Program-made: the position numbers and the translations under genes
Part shown: positions 11,822-24,096 of the stretch, piece by piece
Layout: each line of letters opens with the position of its first letter
Numbering within the stretch: the stretch's first letter is position 1
From: Thozetella sp. PMI_491
Lineage: Eukaryota > Ascomycota > Sordariomycetes > Chaetosphaeriales > Chaetosphaeriaceae
Assembly: GCA_021432635.1 (NCBI GenBank)
Contig: MU270088.1
Span: 62,001-126,000 of the forward strand
Direction of reading: 5' to 3'
Length of the DNA: 64,000 nucleotides
Notes under the pieces: generated by a model
Told to the model about the DNA's origin: nothing
The model's input: only the letters and a program-made list of their open reading frames with translations
Database searches by the model: none

Positions 11822-14800
11822 TTAAGGCCAGGTTGGATCCTCGGGGGTGACGGACGGCGTAGCGTTATAGATACTGAGCCTGAAAAATTACATCAGTCTG
11901 GAAATTGACAAACCCTTCTACTTGCAGACACTGATGAGTCAGTTGAAAGGCCTAGGGCTTACAGCTTTGGTCCGCCACAAAACTCAAGCGAGTTACCTGG
12001 ACAAGGCAGGTTGCATCGACCATCATCAAACATAGTATCGTCCCTGAGGGATATTCCGCAGAAGCAGTGCCTATGGTTGTGTTAATGACGTACTTTGTCG
12101 GAAATTTGGCTAGCAAAACGAATGTTTGGGTCTCTATAACCTCAGGGATTCATAATTTGAAAAATTGCCTACCGGTCTTGGGACCCAGAAAAAGTGTAGC
12201 CGGCCGCCGCGCACTTGTCGGCGCAGGCTTGGGGGCTGTTGGAGCTCCCCAGTTCCAAAGACGGCCCCGTAAGTAAAGCGTCACTGAAACAGCCCAGGTA
12301 TTCTATGGCCACTGTCTCGGACGATGGTATTGGAGGTAGGCTCTCAATTAAGGTCGCCTCGCCTCTTAAAGTGAAGTTCATCATTATCTTCGGGTTAATG
12401 TCCACTGCTAATGTGTAGTCTCCGGGGAAGAGGTAGGTGTTGCCGTTAACACCCACACGCGCTAGGGCGTCGATCGTAATGTCCAGCTTTAGCTGAGCGG
12501 TGGCGCCGACAGCAACAGAATGGGCCCGGCCATAACTGACAAGTTTCTTCACTGGATATGGTGCTGGGCCCGCATTCTGGGTGGAGAGGAACAGAAGCGC
12601 GACGTAATCCGATGGTGTCGTAGAGATCCCGCCCGTGTTCTTGACGTCGACGGAGACGCTGGTGAACTTAGACTTCCCAACTATCGATGCTTTGCTCGCA
12701 GATTCGACGAGTGAAGCGATATCGTATATCTGCTCGGGTCGAGAGGTCCAGGCCACTGTGAAATTCGTGTACTGCAGTCCGTACCCGAATGGGACGACTG
12801 GTGTCGGATACCACATGTAGGTCCTTCCAGGATTTCCAGTGGAAGGGTTTGGACGTAGGTTAGGATCGTACTTGTTAGTAGTGGATGTATATCCTTCCGG
12901 GTATTGAGTGACTGGCAGCCTCCCCGACGCTGGGAAAATACTCGTGAGGACATCACGCAGCGCGTTGCCGCCATCCTGTCCGGGGTAGCCAGCCCACACC
13001 AAGGCATCCACGCCGGTGTTGTTCAGGAGGGCGCTGTCATCGACCTGTCCTCCTCCGAACTGAACCACAATAAGAGGTTTCCCGAGACTCGCCAACTGGG
13101 ACACCAAATCCAGCTGGTTACCTGGCCAATCAATGGTCGACCTGTCTAATCCCTCTGCTTCGATAGATGTATCAATCCCACCACAGAAGATGATGTAATC
13201 GGCTGCAGAGGCTGCGTCTATCGCTGCACCGAAACTGTCGGTTGATTGCGAGTTAATGTCAGTACCCAACTCATATGTCACGTTAGACCATGACGAGGCA
13301 AACGCGTCCCAGGGGCTAACTAGATATGGCGCAGTCCCTTGGTAGTTCCCTTGCATCTGGTATGTCGCGTTGGCCCATGGGCCAATAATAGCAAGATTAG
13401 AGCCGGTGTCCGGCAGAGGAAGTACGCCATTGTTCTTCAGCAACGTGATTCCTTCCGCAGCAGCCAGATACGCCAGTTGCTGCGCTACGGGGGTCCCTAC
13501 GTCGGACCAGTTCAAGGCGGCTAGGTCCGGTGGGGGGTTGAAATATCCAACTTGCACAAGCGACGAATAAAGGCGTGTAAGCGACTGATCGATGATGGCC
13601 TCCGTTGTCATATTCGCAGCCACCGCGTCCACCAAGCTCCCGTAGATAGTATCTTCGCACCCCAGATCGGTCCCGGCGTTCAGCGCTACCGCGGCGGCCG
13701 CAGCCCTGGAGTCGACGTAGTGGTGGTCGTTAACAATGTTGGTAACGGCGGCACAATCCGATGTGATCCAGTTATACGGCTTAGACCACCCCCACGATTC
13801 CCTCAGGACTTCCTGCAGCAACCAGCGGTTCGCGCATGAAGGAATGCCATACTCGGAGTTGTAGGCGCACATAAACGCTCCAACCTTGGCGTCTCTAGCG
13901 CAAGACCGAAACGGGGGCAAGTAGTACTCGCTGAGCTCTTGCGCTGTGGGGTCGAGGTCGTCACTGTTGCGGTTCTCCTCCACGTCGTATACAGCGTAAT
14001 GCTTGCAGGTGGCAATGACACGTTTGAATTTGGGATCCACTCCACCCTGGAGGCCAGTCACCAGACTGTAGACGTACTGTTCCAGGTGGTATGGGTCCTC
14101 GCTTGCCACTTCTAACCCGCGACCCCAGCGGGGGTCTCGGAACGGGTTGATGTTAGGTGTCCAGAAGTCAAATCCGGCGTGGCCGGCGTTGGCAAATGCG
14201 CGTCCCTCGGTGGCCACAACGGTAGCCACTTTATGAATCAGGTCATCATCAAACGTTGCGCCCATAAGAATAGGCATTGGGAAGCTAGTAGCGTAGCTGA
14301 AGTTGACGCCGAGGGGGCTCGTGAACCCGACTCCAGGGCTGCCCCCTACGCCGTGTAGAGCCTCGTTCCACCACTGATATGGGGGGAGACCGAGTCTTGG
14401 AACGCCGAGGGCGCCATTCATCATATTTGCAGCCTTTTCTGGGAGGGTGAGCTGGTTAATTAGACCGGCCACTCGTTCCTCTGTACTGAGCGAGGAGTTG
14501 CAGATTGGGTTGGAACAAAGCGGATCCCGAGCGCAGATATCTTTGCCGATAATCACAGGGTCATCAGAAGGATTGTAAATTTGCAACAGGTCAAGCCTAA
14601 AAGCGATGCATTAGTCGTAACGATAATAATTATCAATACCTCTTTTTCATCAGACGTACGCCCAGATGCCACCACAGAGGAGGCTGGAATCGCCACTACA
14701 AGCCATGTTACATTGACTTTCATTGATCTTGGATGCCGTAGACTCTATCTGGTTTCCACAAAAGCATTGGCTGTTTAACGATATTAGCGCAATCTAGAGC

Positions 14801-15084
14801 CTTTTCGCCATAGAATAAATGCCTTGGGGGTTTGCTGACCTGGTGTACTCCACACCGGCATATTTGAAACCTGCAGCGCCGCATTGATCGGCGCAATAGG
14901 TCGGAGTATTCAGGTTGCTGGCAGCGGCTATCTGCAGACCAACAAGCGTTCGCGAGCTCGCATCGGAATAGCAGCCCAGAGACGTGAAGTTGGCATTGTA
15001 CACTGGTGCTGGAGGAAGGCAAGTGTTGGCAACTTGACTCGCTCCACCGGCAAGCAGGGCCAGGATTTTGTGTTTGATTGCCAT
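11822..15084 (-). CDS. secreted WSC-GH3-WSC beta-xylosidase
   Basis: Five exons: 15084-14840, 14770-14660, 14596-12173, 12070-11963, 11879-11822 (four GT-AG introns, 981 residues). Residues 1-20 look like a signal peptide. A WSC domain follows (about 33-127: SLGCYSD, CADQCGAAGFKYAGVEY, QCFCGN, CNMACSGD, CGGIWALDLLQIYN). Next is a full GH3 enzyme (about 165-870) of the beta-xylosidase branch: ALHGV, ATCKHYAVYD, the nucleophile Asp in NWITSDC (about 399) and acid/base Glu in TSIEAEGLDR (about 598-600), ending in an FnIII-like region. A second WSC domain (about 883-970: YLGCFSD, CADKCAAAGYTFSG, HCFCGIS, CNLPCPGN, CGGPKLLSIYN) ends the protein. Introns split each WSC at the same place, before C-x-C-G and before the IYN end. 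Expected role: release of xylose from xylo-oligosaccharides outside the cell, with the WSC pair perhaps binding polysaccharide. Confidence 0.9.
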
Positions 15085-16194
15085 CGCTCCTTCTCGAGGC
15101 TGAGTCAAAAAGTTGATAAGGTTCTGGTCTATTAAAGAGACTGGCTCCCATGCGTTTAATGGCGACTTGGAGATGAGAGAAAAGAGCCGGGTGGCTACGT
15201 CTGCCAGAGCAGCTTTATAGCTGTCTCTCCTACCGTCTAGCAAGGCACTGTGGCCTTCCATGATGTACGGCAACGGCGCGTTCAGCGTCACAGAGACGGA
15301 AACAGTCTCTCATCTGTCACCCCACACTTCACTAAGATTTCTCGCCGGCTAGCCGCGCCAATAACCTGCTGTGATCACATGTTAGTTCTAGGTTCGTTGT
15401 CATGGTGGAGAGTCGCGCTCGAAGGCTATAGAGCAGCAGAGCCAGACATTTTCGGTAGCATGGGGCACCAAGAAGGTATTTAGCCTATTTTTCATTCATC
15501 AAACCATGGAGATATCGCCAATTGCCAAACACTGTAGAGCATGGGCAGTTAAACTTTCCGATTTAACGGTAGGGCGCTAGCCTTTTTGTCGCTCCCTGGA
15601 GCAATCTTTTGTGGAACGCAACGCGCGTGTAGCCACGACGTTAGATTTAGCCTAAATATTAACCCACGTGTGAGACTTAGGTTTAAAGATGATACTAGAT
15701 GAGTGTGGGTGGCATTGGGATGCAAACGCTCCTTGATGATGCCAAATGTTAACCTATCTCCAACAGTCTCGAAGGTTAATGGGACCTCCGTAGTGCGGGG
15801 GCAAGGTACCCCGCTTAACCTAATCCCATGACGTGAATGCCACACTAATGAGCCCAGCATAGAGTAGTACCCCGGAGCTTGGCGCATGTGAAAGAGTAAC
15901 CGGTATACTGATTGGCGCGGAAAGCTACCGTTGATGTACCTGAATTTTCCCTAACAGCTCGATTTAACCCGGCCAATAGCTTTCCGGGGCTGGAGGTAGC
16001 AGAAGATTTTTGAGTCTGTGGTTTCTACCAGTTACTTCGGTCGAGACACTAGCGTACATGGTTACGAGCTGTGGATAATACCTTGGAGGTGTTCTGGTAA
16101 CTGCACTAGATTTAGCCAATTTCTGAAGGGATCTGATTGTATCTAACTATGCCACCGTGGTGGCTCTCGGTGGTGAAGAATGTATAGACTAGCT
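15085..16194. other. intergenic, 5' flank of the xylosidase gene
   Basis: No gene recognised. The open frame that runs on upstream of the ATG at 15084 (to 15291) is not needed, because the signal peptide starts at 15084. Confidence 0.5.
15479..16117 (-). promoter_or_regulatory. three GGCTAAA boxes upstream of the xylosidase gene
   Basis: On the gene's strand GGCTAAA occurs at 15485-15479, 15652-15646 and 16117-16111, about 0.4-1.0 kb before the ATG at 15084. GGCTAA(A) is the core bound by XlnR/Xyr1-type xylanase activators. The motif match is direct; regulation is inferred. The region is otherwise without a gene. Confidence 0.35.
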
Positions 16195-16266
16195 GATATA
16201 CTCCATATACCTGGAGATATACTCCATATACCTGGAGATATATTCCATATGCCTGGAGACATATCC
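16195..16266. repeat. 21-bp tandem repeat, 3.4 copies
   Basis: Units GATATACTCCATATACCTGG(A) start at 16195, 16216 and 16237, with a partial fourth (GACATATCC). The third unit differs by two C/T or A/G changes. Confidence 0.85.
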
Positions 16267-16964
16267 AAGGCCCTTGAAGACGGGGATTAATCAACGACCT
16301 TCAACGTTTATAGATTAATACACGACAGCTCCCGTTGTTTGCACTCTGTGTTTAACCAAAAGCCTTACGCCCTGTTCTGTTTCTAGATCCAATACTCGGA
16401 GCTTCTGGATATTTTTTCTAGTGCCTGTATTCTCTAAAAGTCCCTATCTGCGTGGGCATGCTGTTCAGGACCGAAAGAGCGTTCGGTTACGTTCTTCGGC
16501 CTCGAAAAGTCTCCTGCAGTAATATTTGATCTTCAGCGCTATTTTAAGCATTACCAACATTAGTAGTAGATACGTGGATAATGACAAGGCAAGAGGAGCA
16601 TGCACAATCACTATTGACTATGTGATGACTTCTGGCATGAGCCATGTACTGTCAGTATTCATGGACATCAGCTCCTGCCGAAAGTTTAGCGATTGGGCCG
16701 GATCCCGGTCCTAATCCCAAATGTTACCTTGGCTTGCACACATCTAGCAGGCACACTTGTACCAAAGATAGTACTGGTCATCAGGAAACTAAGTCTGCAT
16801 GTGACGTGGTACCTGAGCTCGCCAGGAAAGAAGATCTCAGCTGTGGAAAATGACTGGGAAATCATATGTCGTCCTCCCGCCCACCCGGTTTTGTCGAGCT
16901 CTGTTGGTTTGGTCTTTTCACCACCACATAATTGCTTGCGACCATCGACAATAAAACCATCGAG

Positions 16965-17126
16965 ATGATTTCTTTGTTCCTTCTTGTTAGTCTTTGTGGA
17001 AGTCTCTTACTGTGTGGGGCAAGCCTAACTGGTGAATGCTCAACCGTTATTGCGTACAGCCGAGATGTCTCGGATCGCTCTAGCTACGCAAATTATGGGT
17101 GGATGGATCTAAGGGTGGTTAATTGA
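16965..17126 (+). CDS. possible small secreted peptide
   Basis: A 53-residue frame starting MISLFLLVSLCGSLLLCGAS, a strong signal-peptide-like start, followed by GECSTVIAYSRDVSD and YANYGWMDLRVVN. No family recognised. A donor-like site was not found at the end, so it may be a complete peptide, the first exon of a broken gene, or chance. The hydrophobic N-terminus is the only support. Confidence 0.35.
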   Translation: MISLFLLVSLCGSLLLCGASLTGECSTVIAYSRDVSDRSSYANYGWMDLRVVN

Positions 17127-17329
17127 AGGGGGGAAGTCTATTGGTGTGCATGGTGACTCAAGTCTTTTACAGAACTACAATAGCGAGGTTTCGGAACCCA
17201 ACACTCTAATGATAAGGATATTTGTTTATTAAAATAGCCCTGCGCGATGCCTGCATTTTCCTGCGGAGATCGTGGCCCTGCGGGGAGTTACAGCTATATG
17301 TCTAAACGACGGTATTAAATTTATATATA

Positions 17330-17795
17330 TAACGAGCGGTTTAGCTCTAAATCTAGTTATAGATCCAGATATAGATCCAGACAGCTATACATCCAGCTAT
17401 AGACCCAGCTATAGATCTAGCCAGCGATCTAGTAAGCAATCTAGTCAGTGATCCGGCCAGCCAGCGTGGCTGGTATAGCTACACTTATAGCCACGCCAGT
17501 CATCAAGCCAGCGCAGCCAGCCAGCGTAGCCGGCGTAGCTATCAGCGATCTGGCGACTGCGGTCAGCCCTCCGTAAGCTCCGGGGGCCTCGTGCACTATA
17601 TCTAGATGTAGATCATATAGGCCTCGCCTCTGGCTCGGCCTAAGCTGGCCCATGATCTAGCTAGCCAGTCAGCCAATGATCCAGCCAGCGATCTAGCCAG
17701 GATAGCTACACTCGTAGCCACACCATTCATCCAGCCAGCCACCCAACCACCCAGCCTGCGATCCAGCCAGTGATCCAGCAAGCTAGTATAGTAAA
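17330..17795. repeat. low-complexity block of CTAG/CCAGC-rich degenerate repeats
   Basis: Dozens of imperfect copies of GATCTAGCCAGC-, TATAGATCCAGC- and CGTAGCTA-like words follow each other without a fixed period. The block is purine/pyrimidine biased and shows no coding pattern. It resembles decayed transposon or minisatellite sequence. A shorter GCTAGC/GTAGCC-rich patch lies at about 23570-23700. Confidence 0.6.
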
Positions 17796-18563
17796 AGAGG
17801 AAAGCGGAGGAAAACGAGCTACGAGGGGGGGGAATAAAAAAGCTTTTGTAGCGAGATTAGTTAACTAAAGCCAGTTGTAAAAGCCAGATCTATTATTAGG
17901 GGAGAAAACTGCTCGTGAGCTAATTTATGAAGAGTTTAAGTAGTAACTATCGTAGTTACACTATTTAGCTCAGGGATTGATTGTGTAAGCTAATCTATGT
18001 TGGCTGCAGCGCAGGAAAGCAGTTCTTTAAGCCAATTACAGCGCAATGGCCCACTTTTACTGAAGTAGAAAGCTCGTGAGCTAGTCTACTTATCGTGATC
18101 AGTTTTTTTTTCAAGCACTGTAATAATGACCTTCTGTCTGATGAGCGTTTTCTCGTTGCTATTTGGACGCACCATAACACCCACTTATCTACGCCACGGA
18201 AATGCTGAGCATAGCAGATCTGGCGGCAAAATTCATGGTGCAGCCTCTCTTAATTGACATGTTCCCCAGGGATAGATAGTGCACAGCTGGACTCTCTCGT
18301 AGTGGAATATACCTTGTACGTCATATCCATTCTTTCTTCTTTAAGCCACATATAGGCCTTATCGCAAATGGGAAACCGCTCCCTCAGCCAGCTTTTTTTG
18401 AAAAGCTCCTCTGTCGCTCTAACAGCTGTCCCATAGCCCCCTTTGACCATCTCAGCGAGCTTCTATCCACGTGGTGCGGCTTCCGACTACCAGGTTGCAT
18501 CGCTGGTACCTATCGTTAAACACCCTATAATAACAGTTTATCACGGGTCCGCTACTTCATCAG
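17796..18563. other. intergenic, probably decayed repeat sequence
   Basis: Short frames on the minus strand (17995-18180, 18250-18450) have protein-like composition but many stops around them. I cannot assign them to a transposase or any other family. Confidence 0.4.
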
Positions 18564-20418
18564 CTAGATACCAGAGTCGGTCTGCACAATATCATCCGCC
18601 TCTGTGTAGGTGGCCCAAGCCGAGCAAGTCGAGTCTAGCGATGAAGAGTCAAGAAGGGCAGCGATTTCGGACTCGCGCTCCAAGATCTGGATTGCCAAGC
18701 CTTCAGTTGTGTGCCAGGCAATATGGCAGTGCATGAGCCAGGCCTAGTGGGAAAAGAGTCAGTTAGGGTCCCATAGGTATCGCTTGGGCGATGGGGACTT
18801 ACACCTGGGTTGTCGGTATAGAACGCAATGACAACGTAGCCATCTCCAGGGAGCAAGACAACATCTCGGCGAGGGGCGTTGGTGAGAGTCAAGTTCACGG
18901 TCGAAGCATCAAAGGTACCCGAACCCTGGCCGAGGATCCAGAAGTCGTGGCCGTGCATGTGCATGGGATGCGGCTGTTGATTGCTGGTTTGGATCACCAT
19001 GTAGGCCCAGGTGTTGGCTTCGGGGTAGGCGTAAACATTCTGTGCCTCTCCCCATGTGCTGTTGCCCTCCTCAACCTGCATCAAAGACGGGTAGTCCCAT
19101 AGGTTCACAAAGGAGGTAGATCCCATCTCCCAGAGGCCAATGCCGTTGGACTGGTAGAGCTGCACTGCGAAGTCAGTCGTGTTGGTAGGGTCATCCGTCG
19201 CAGCGACAGCCACGTAGGGCACAAGGCTTGACATGTCCTCATCGGCGCAGTCGCTACCAGTGTCTACAGCGTCGTCCCAGGCCGAGGAGGTGGGGTCGCT
19301 GGTGGAAGTGCTATCGTATCGCACGATACCTAGCACGTTGTTGGGGCTGTCGTTTTCGCTGCAGGCCTGCACCACAATAGCACGCATCCAGTAGTTGTCG
19401 GACGTCGCGTTGGCCGTTACGATGATGTCATAACGCTGACCCATACTGAGCGCGACATTGTCGGTGGAGTAGGGCACGATTGGGACGAAGTCGGCCGCGA
19501 TCACCTGCAGTGAGTGGTTGTCGATGCTGAACTTGAAGTGAGTGTCTGCGGCCGCGTTGACCAGACGGATGCGATAGCGAGTGCCGGCAACAAAAGTGGT
19601 CTCGAACCTGGAACCCGTCACCGTTCCCGTGGTGGTGTCATTGTACTCATTGGTGCCGTTGATGAGGCCGCCATTAAGAGTGGGCGGACCGCGCGCCTCG
19701 GCCAGCAAAATTTCCTCGTCAGCCGTGTTATGGAACCAGTCATTCAGGAACAGGACGCCTAGGTCCTCGTCGTAATCGGCTGTAGCGGGACCGTTGATCT
19801 GGATACCTCCGAATACGCCATCCCACGCCTGTACGTAGAAGTGTGAGTGATACCAGGAGGAGCCATACTGAGTAGCCTTCCAGGTGTAGGTGTAGGAATC
19901 GCCTGGAGCAATCGGACACTGCGTTACGCTTGGAACGCCATCGTTCTGGTTGGTGTAGTTCTGGCGAATCCCGTGAAAGTGGATCCCTGTTCCGTTGTTT
20001 TCCAGGCTATTTGTGACGTGAACCACTGCCGTCTAGCGTTAACAATTTTAAGCACCAAGTAGCAGGTTGCAAAGCCGCCTAGGTTATGACGCCCGGGCCA
20101 GCGTAGAAACATACCAATGGTATCACCCCAGTCGGCGTAGATGGTAGGGCCTGGAACCGTTCCGTTTATGGCTAAGATGATCTTCTCGATGCCATCAGGG
20201 GCAGCAGTTGTGTTTGTGATGTCAAACCAATACTCCCGAGTAACTCCAGTGTCCGGGCTCTCGTCGTAGTAGTTCGTCGAAACATCATAGTCTCCCCAGC
20301 ACGAACGATCATCTGCGCTGTTTGTGCATCGCTTAGAAAGAGAGAAGGCAGGGTCGTGCGGCCGGGCAGTTATCAGAGTGGCCAAGCTGCCAACCGCCAA
20401 CAAATTTGGGAGATGCAT
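18564..20418 (-). CDS. secreted ascomycete laccase (multicopper oxidase)
   Basis: Three exons, 20418-20115, 20025-18803 and 18743-18564, joined by 89-bp (GTATGT...CAG) and 59-bp (GTAAGT...TAG) introns, give 568 residues. A signal peptide covers residues 1-19. All four copper-binding segments are present: HFHGIRQ (about 117-123), WYHSH (159-163), HPMHMHGHDF (454-463) and HCHIAWHTTEGL (514-525). Leu at the axial position suggests a higher-potential T1 site. The protein ends DSGI, the C-terminal plug motif (DSG-L/V/I) of ascomycete laccases, which lies in the trinuclear-site channel. It would oxidise phenols with reduction of oxygen to water outside the cell. Nine or more N-glycosylation sequons. 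The acceptor of intron 1 was chosen to give IVVHVTNS, which fits the family; a nearer CTAG would break the frame. Confidence 0.93.
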
Positions 20419-22151
20419 CGCAGAGTAACGAAGAAGGTAGGTTGAAAGAGATTGAGGTGTATAGAAAGAAGGACTGATTCCCAGCGTTTACGACGTCGAT
20501 GGCTAGGCCGAGTGGGCTTGGGTGGCTGCGGTTGGGAATGAAGTCCAGACGACAAGACCTATATACTCGAGCACGAAGCCGTGGACACGACGCTGTTACG
20601 GCAGTGCCGTTGGGTCCCAGATGCAACGCCGGCCAAGAGCCATGTCATCACGGAGGCAGCTCGTGACGAGTATCCAGGTATCGGTGCACTATCCAACGGA
20701 GACCCTCATGCGAGGAGATTGCTATTCTACAGGGGCCACCTCCGAAAGTGGCTGAAGTGCAAGATGGATTGCGTGGCCAAGACTCGACTTAAGGTAAGTC
20801 GCCGGGGGCGAGCACCTATGGAGATCGAGTACATGCTTCCTCGAAAATTGAAGAACAAGCCATGTCTCACAGAGCTGCGGTAAAGGGGTTTGCCATGGAT
20901 CCCATGGCGTGGCTGGGACGATGGCATACCTCGATTGGGAAATTGTCCTGGCTCGACCACTCGACCTATTGCTCATTTTTAGAACTAGACTCAAAAGCTA
21001 TATCAAGAGATGGGCAGTTGTGGGCTCTGGAGAGTCGTAATCGACGAGGCAAGCGCTTCTGCCGTCCTTTGCAAACGGACTAGCCCCGGTTCGAATGCAG
21101 ACGCCAGGTCGGTGCACATGGTTAAGTTTGACAGCTCTCTGGGCGGGATAACGTGGCTTAGCGACGTGAAACAGGGGCGGCGGGTATGGGACGGCGGGCA
21201 TGGGGCGGCTACGTGATGCCAAGTAGGACAAGCTTCGAGCCTGAAAAAGCTTAACCCAGTGTCGTAGAACAAGGGGTGCACGCGCCATGTTTTCAGCGGC
21301 AATACGGAATAGTTGGCCCTTAAATCACCCTAGTACAGTACTCCGTACACATAGAGTGATTGGCCCTTGATTTGCAATACTGGGTCCTCCTCCCGCATTT
21401 GGCAACAATGTAGACGAGGGTGCAAAGCTCGATACTACGTGCATGGTACGCGTGGCCGCAGGGTAGTGTTGCGGGTCCATAGGTAGCTATAACCGACTTT
21501 GCCGACGAAGGCGACGCATGGCAATCAGCATATGGCGGTAGCTGGTTAGACGCGATCTTTGTATCCCCTGGAAATGTTTCCTTGCATCCGGCACCGACAC
21601 TACTGCAGCTGGACCATGCTAGACTCCGCTCTGAGTTCTGCGGTTTGGCTGGCTTCCCTGGTAACTTGAAGCCACCGCCTCTGGACATGGTATCGATCTA
21701 TAAACGGATTTCCTGCGTTGCTAAATGACGAGTGGCAGCACTACCACATCATGCCCCTAACCATCCTAGCCCGAAGTCAAGATATCCAATCAACCCTCCT
21801 GGATCTTGTAACTGGAGCATTCAAGTAAGGCCTCCGCCTCGTCATGGGCACTCCGCGCTCTCTTCACAGCCCCCCCGTTCTTCGTCATCCGCCGCGACCC
21901 CCTAGCCAAAGGTGTGGCGCCTTCATTAATCTTGCTCCCTGTGAAACGTCATAGTCTTGCCCATCCTGCCCGAAGTGTATTCCTATATCTTACCGAGGTG
22001 CTCGTCACATAGTGCCTGTCCTTCAGCATCCTCCCTAGCATAGTTCAAGTTCCCTTCCCTGAGCTTCTTCCAATCCCCGAGGTAGTAGTAGGACAACAAC
22101 GTTCGTTCAACGCTCGCTCAACACTTTCCGAACATCAACATTTGTTGCAAG
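20419..22151. other. intergenic, no gene seen
   Basis: GC-richer than other spacers and full of overlapping open frames on both strands (20522-21302, 21320-21688), none with a recognisable domain or intron continuation. The last 150 bp are a pyrimidine-rich leader to the secreted gene at 22152. Confidence 0.45.
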
Positions 22152-22838
22152 ATGCTCTTCAAGGCTACGGCTTGCCTGCTGTCTGCCATCGCCCTCGGCG
22201 ATGCCGCTGCCATGGGTCGCGTCGCTGCACGGGATACCACCCAAGTATATGCTTACGGCACCGACATCCCTGGGCTCCCGCTCTATGCTGGGTCAGATGG
22301 TAGATAAACCTAAAGAATATTTCTACCCCTTTTCATTGGGTTTCGTTGCTGACAAACGATAGGCCTAGCGTACATCTCTAACTCCTCCGACGTGACGGGG
22401 CTTGCCGCTCTTACCTGTAAGCTCATTCTTGGAACCTAGGCCAACAACTCCTGCTCTATCTCCTCCTCTGCTGCCAAATTAGGCTCTGATCTCTTTTCTG
22501 GAATAGGGAGTATCGATTCTACCGGTGAACGTCCATGGAATGCTACCAATACCAACTCCACTATGGCGTCGCTATACATGATCACAGCGAGCGACTCGTT
22601 CGCCCAGGTTGGCTTCCTCAACTCAAGCACAACGGCTCCTTCTAGCGCCGTAACTAAGGGGTTTGTCACGTATGGCTCCTATATCATGTACCTCGACGGA
22701 GATACCTATGTATCCGAATTCTGGGCCCAGACAACTGATTCGACTGGGGTGTGGGCGCTAATGTGGAACCAAAATGGTACGGCTCAGGTAGACAGCGTGC
22801 CCGTCTCTCTGAAGACGCAGGCACTCATCACGTCCTAA
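22152..22838 (+). CDS. small secreted protein, conserved fungal hypothetical
   Basis: Three exons, 22152-22299, 22363-22416 and 22507-22838, with introns of 63 and 90 bp (GTAGAT...ATAG and GTAAGC...ATAG), give 177 residues. Residues 1-20 are a signal peptide (MLFKATACLLSAIALGDAAA). The mature part has VYAYGTDIPGLPLYAGSDGL, AYISNSS, W-S-I-D and PWNAT, then a beta-rich C-terminal half with VTYGSYIMYLDGDTY and FWAQTTDSTGVWALMW. No cysteine pairs after the signal peptide. The pattern VYAYGTxI(S/P)GLPLYY resembles a widespread ascomycete secreted family of unknown function. Frame and phase close at both introns. Confidence 0.8.
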
Positions 22839-24096
22839 GTCCATTATTTTGCTTGGTTTAGAACTTCTATATAAATCGACATCAGAGTGGTTAGAGCGTT
22901 AAACACAAAACGTCTACCGGGGGGGGTGAAGGGTGGAATTTCCGCCAATGAAACCAAGGACTTTGTAGCCAAGTCGAATCAACGCCGCTAAGGCAAAGTC
23001 CCCTTCTATTTGAGGGAATGTGGAGTTCCAGGCATCTTCGCCGTGCTAGCGCAACATATCTCTTGAAAGTTGGGCATATAGACTGAAATCTTCGTTTTAA
23101 ACTACCTTTTCAGCCTGCTATTCCCCCTGTGCATCCCAGGGATTTTATTCACAGGATCTATACCCTGGGAGGCTTATGCACCTCAATTTTTTATATAACT
23201 GTCTAGGCTTTATGTTCGCCAACAATTTTTATATTAACGTAAAATATAGTAAACTTGACACTGTTGAACATATGCCCCAGACCCCAGAGGAGAGCAGCAT
23301 ATTTCGCTCGCCCTAGCCTGACCAAAGGTCATCTAGCCTGGGATTCCGCGAGAGAAGGAATAATGGCCTCAGGACCTGTAAGCGTAGGCTACATTCGCCG
23401 GCCCTCCACAGGCTCCGGGAGTTTCGTGCGCCTACTATAACTATTGATAATAGAAAGCCGTGACCTAACAATAGTAGCCAACCTTTTGCAAGCTCAGAGA
23501 CCTTGTGCACCAGATCTAATAGGTAAGCGGCAATGCTCGCCCCTGGTTCGGTACTGTTCCAAGCGTGCGGTTAGTGTAGCCATTGTAGCCAGCGATGGGG
23601 GGGGACACCCCGCTATACCCCGCTATTTAAATCGCGTGGTGGTAAACCACACTGAGCAACTGGCGTAGCCAAGCTAGTAGCGCTGCCTAGCTGCGTGAGG
23701 CTCGCCACCTTCTTAGTTAAACGAGGAAAGGAAAAAGATTAAGAAAACATGCTTATAAACCAGCCTTAGCGAGATTAAGGGGAGGATTTGGCAGCTAAAA
23801 TCGCTCTGGAGCCCTTACAGCTGTAAACGAGCGTTATCCACGAGTTAGGGTTCCCTTGGTCACAAGAGGAAATCCAGTTGGCCAATTAGAGAGAGAGAAA
23901 CTTTTTCTAACCGACCGGTAAACAAGACCTTCGGTCAAAAATGCGCTTCGATCGAGTATACGCCCGTATGTTCCTCTGGATCATGGTGGCTTTTCTTCGA
24001 ATTCCAATTTTTTTCTTGATTCGCAGCCGCCACTGTCCAGATCGTGTGTTTAGGCCATGCGTGACGAGAAGCTCTCTTATAAGGAGGCCTATCAAG
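22839..24096. other. intergenic with decayed repeat-like sequence
   Basis: No gene recognised. The stretch around 23560-23880 has GTAGCC/GCTAGC-rich and GAGATTAAGG-type words also seen near 17800-17900, suggesting relics of the same repeat family. Confidence 0.4.

Noticed and set aside
15085..15291. Upstream extension of the xylosidase start
   Set aside because: The frame is open to 15291, but the signal peptide begins at 15084 and the extension lacks any secretory signal.
18250..18450. Transposase fragment on the minus strand
   Set aside because: Composition is protein-like, yet I could not match any transposase motif; left as decayed sequence.
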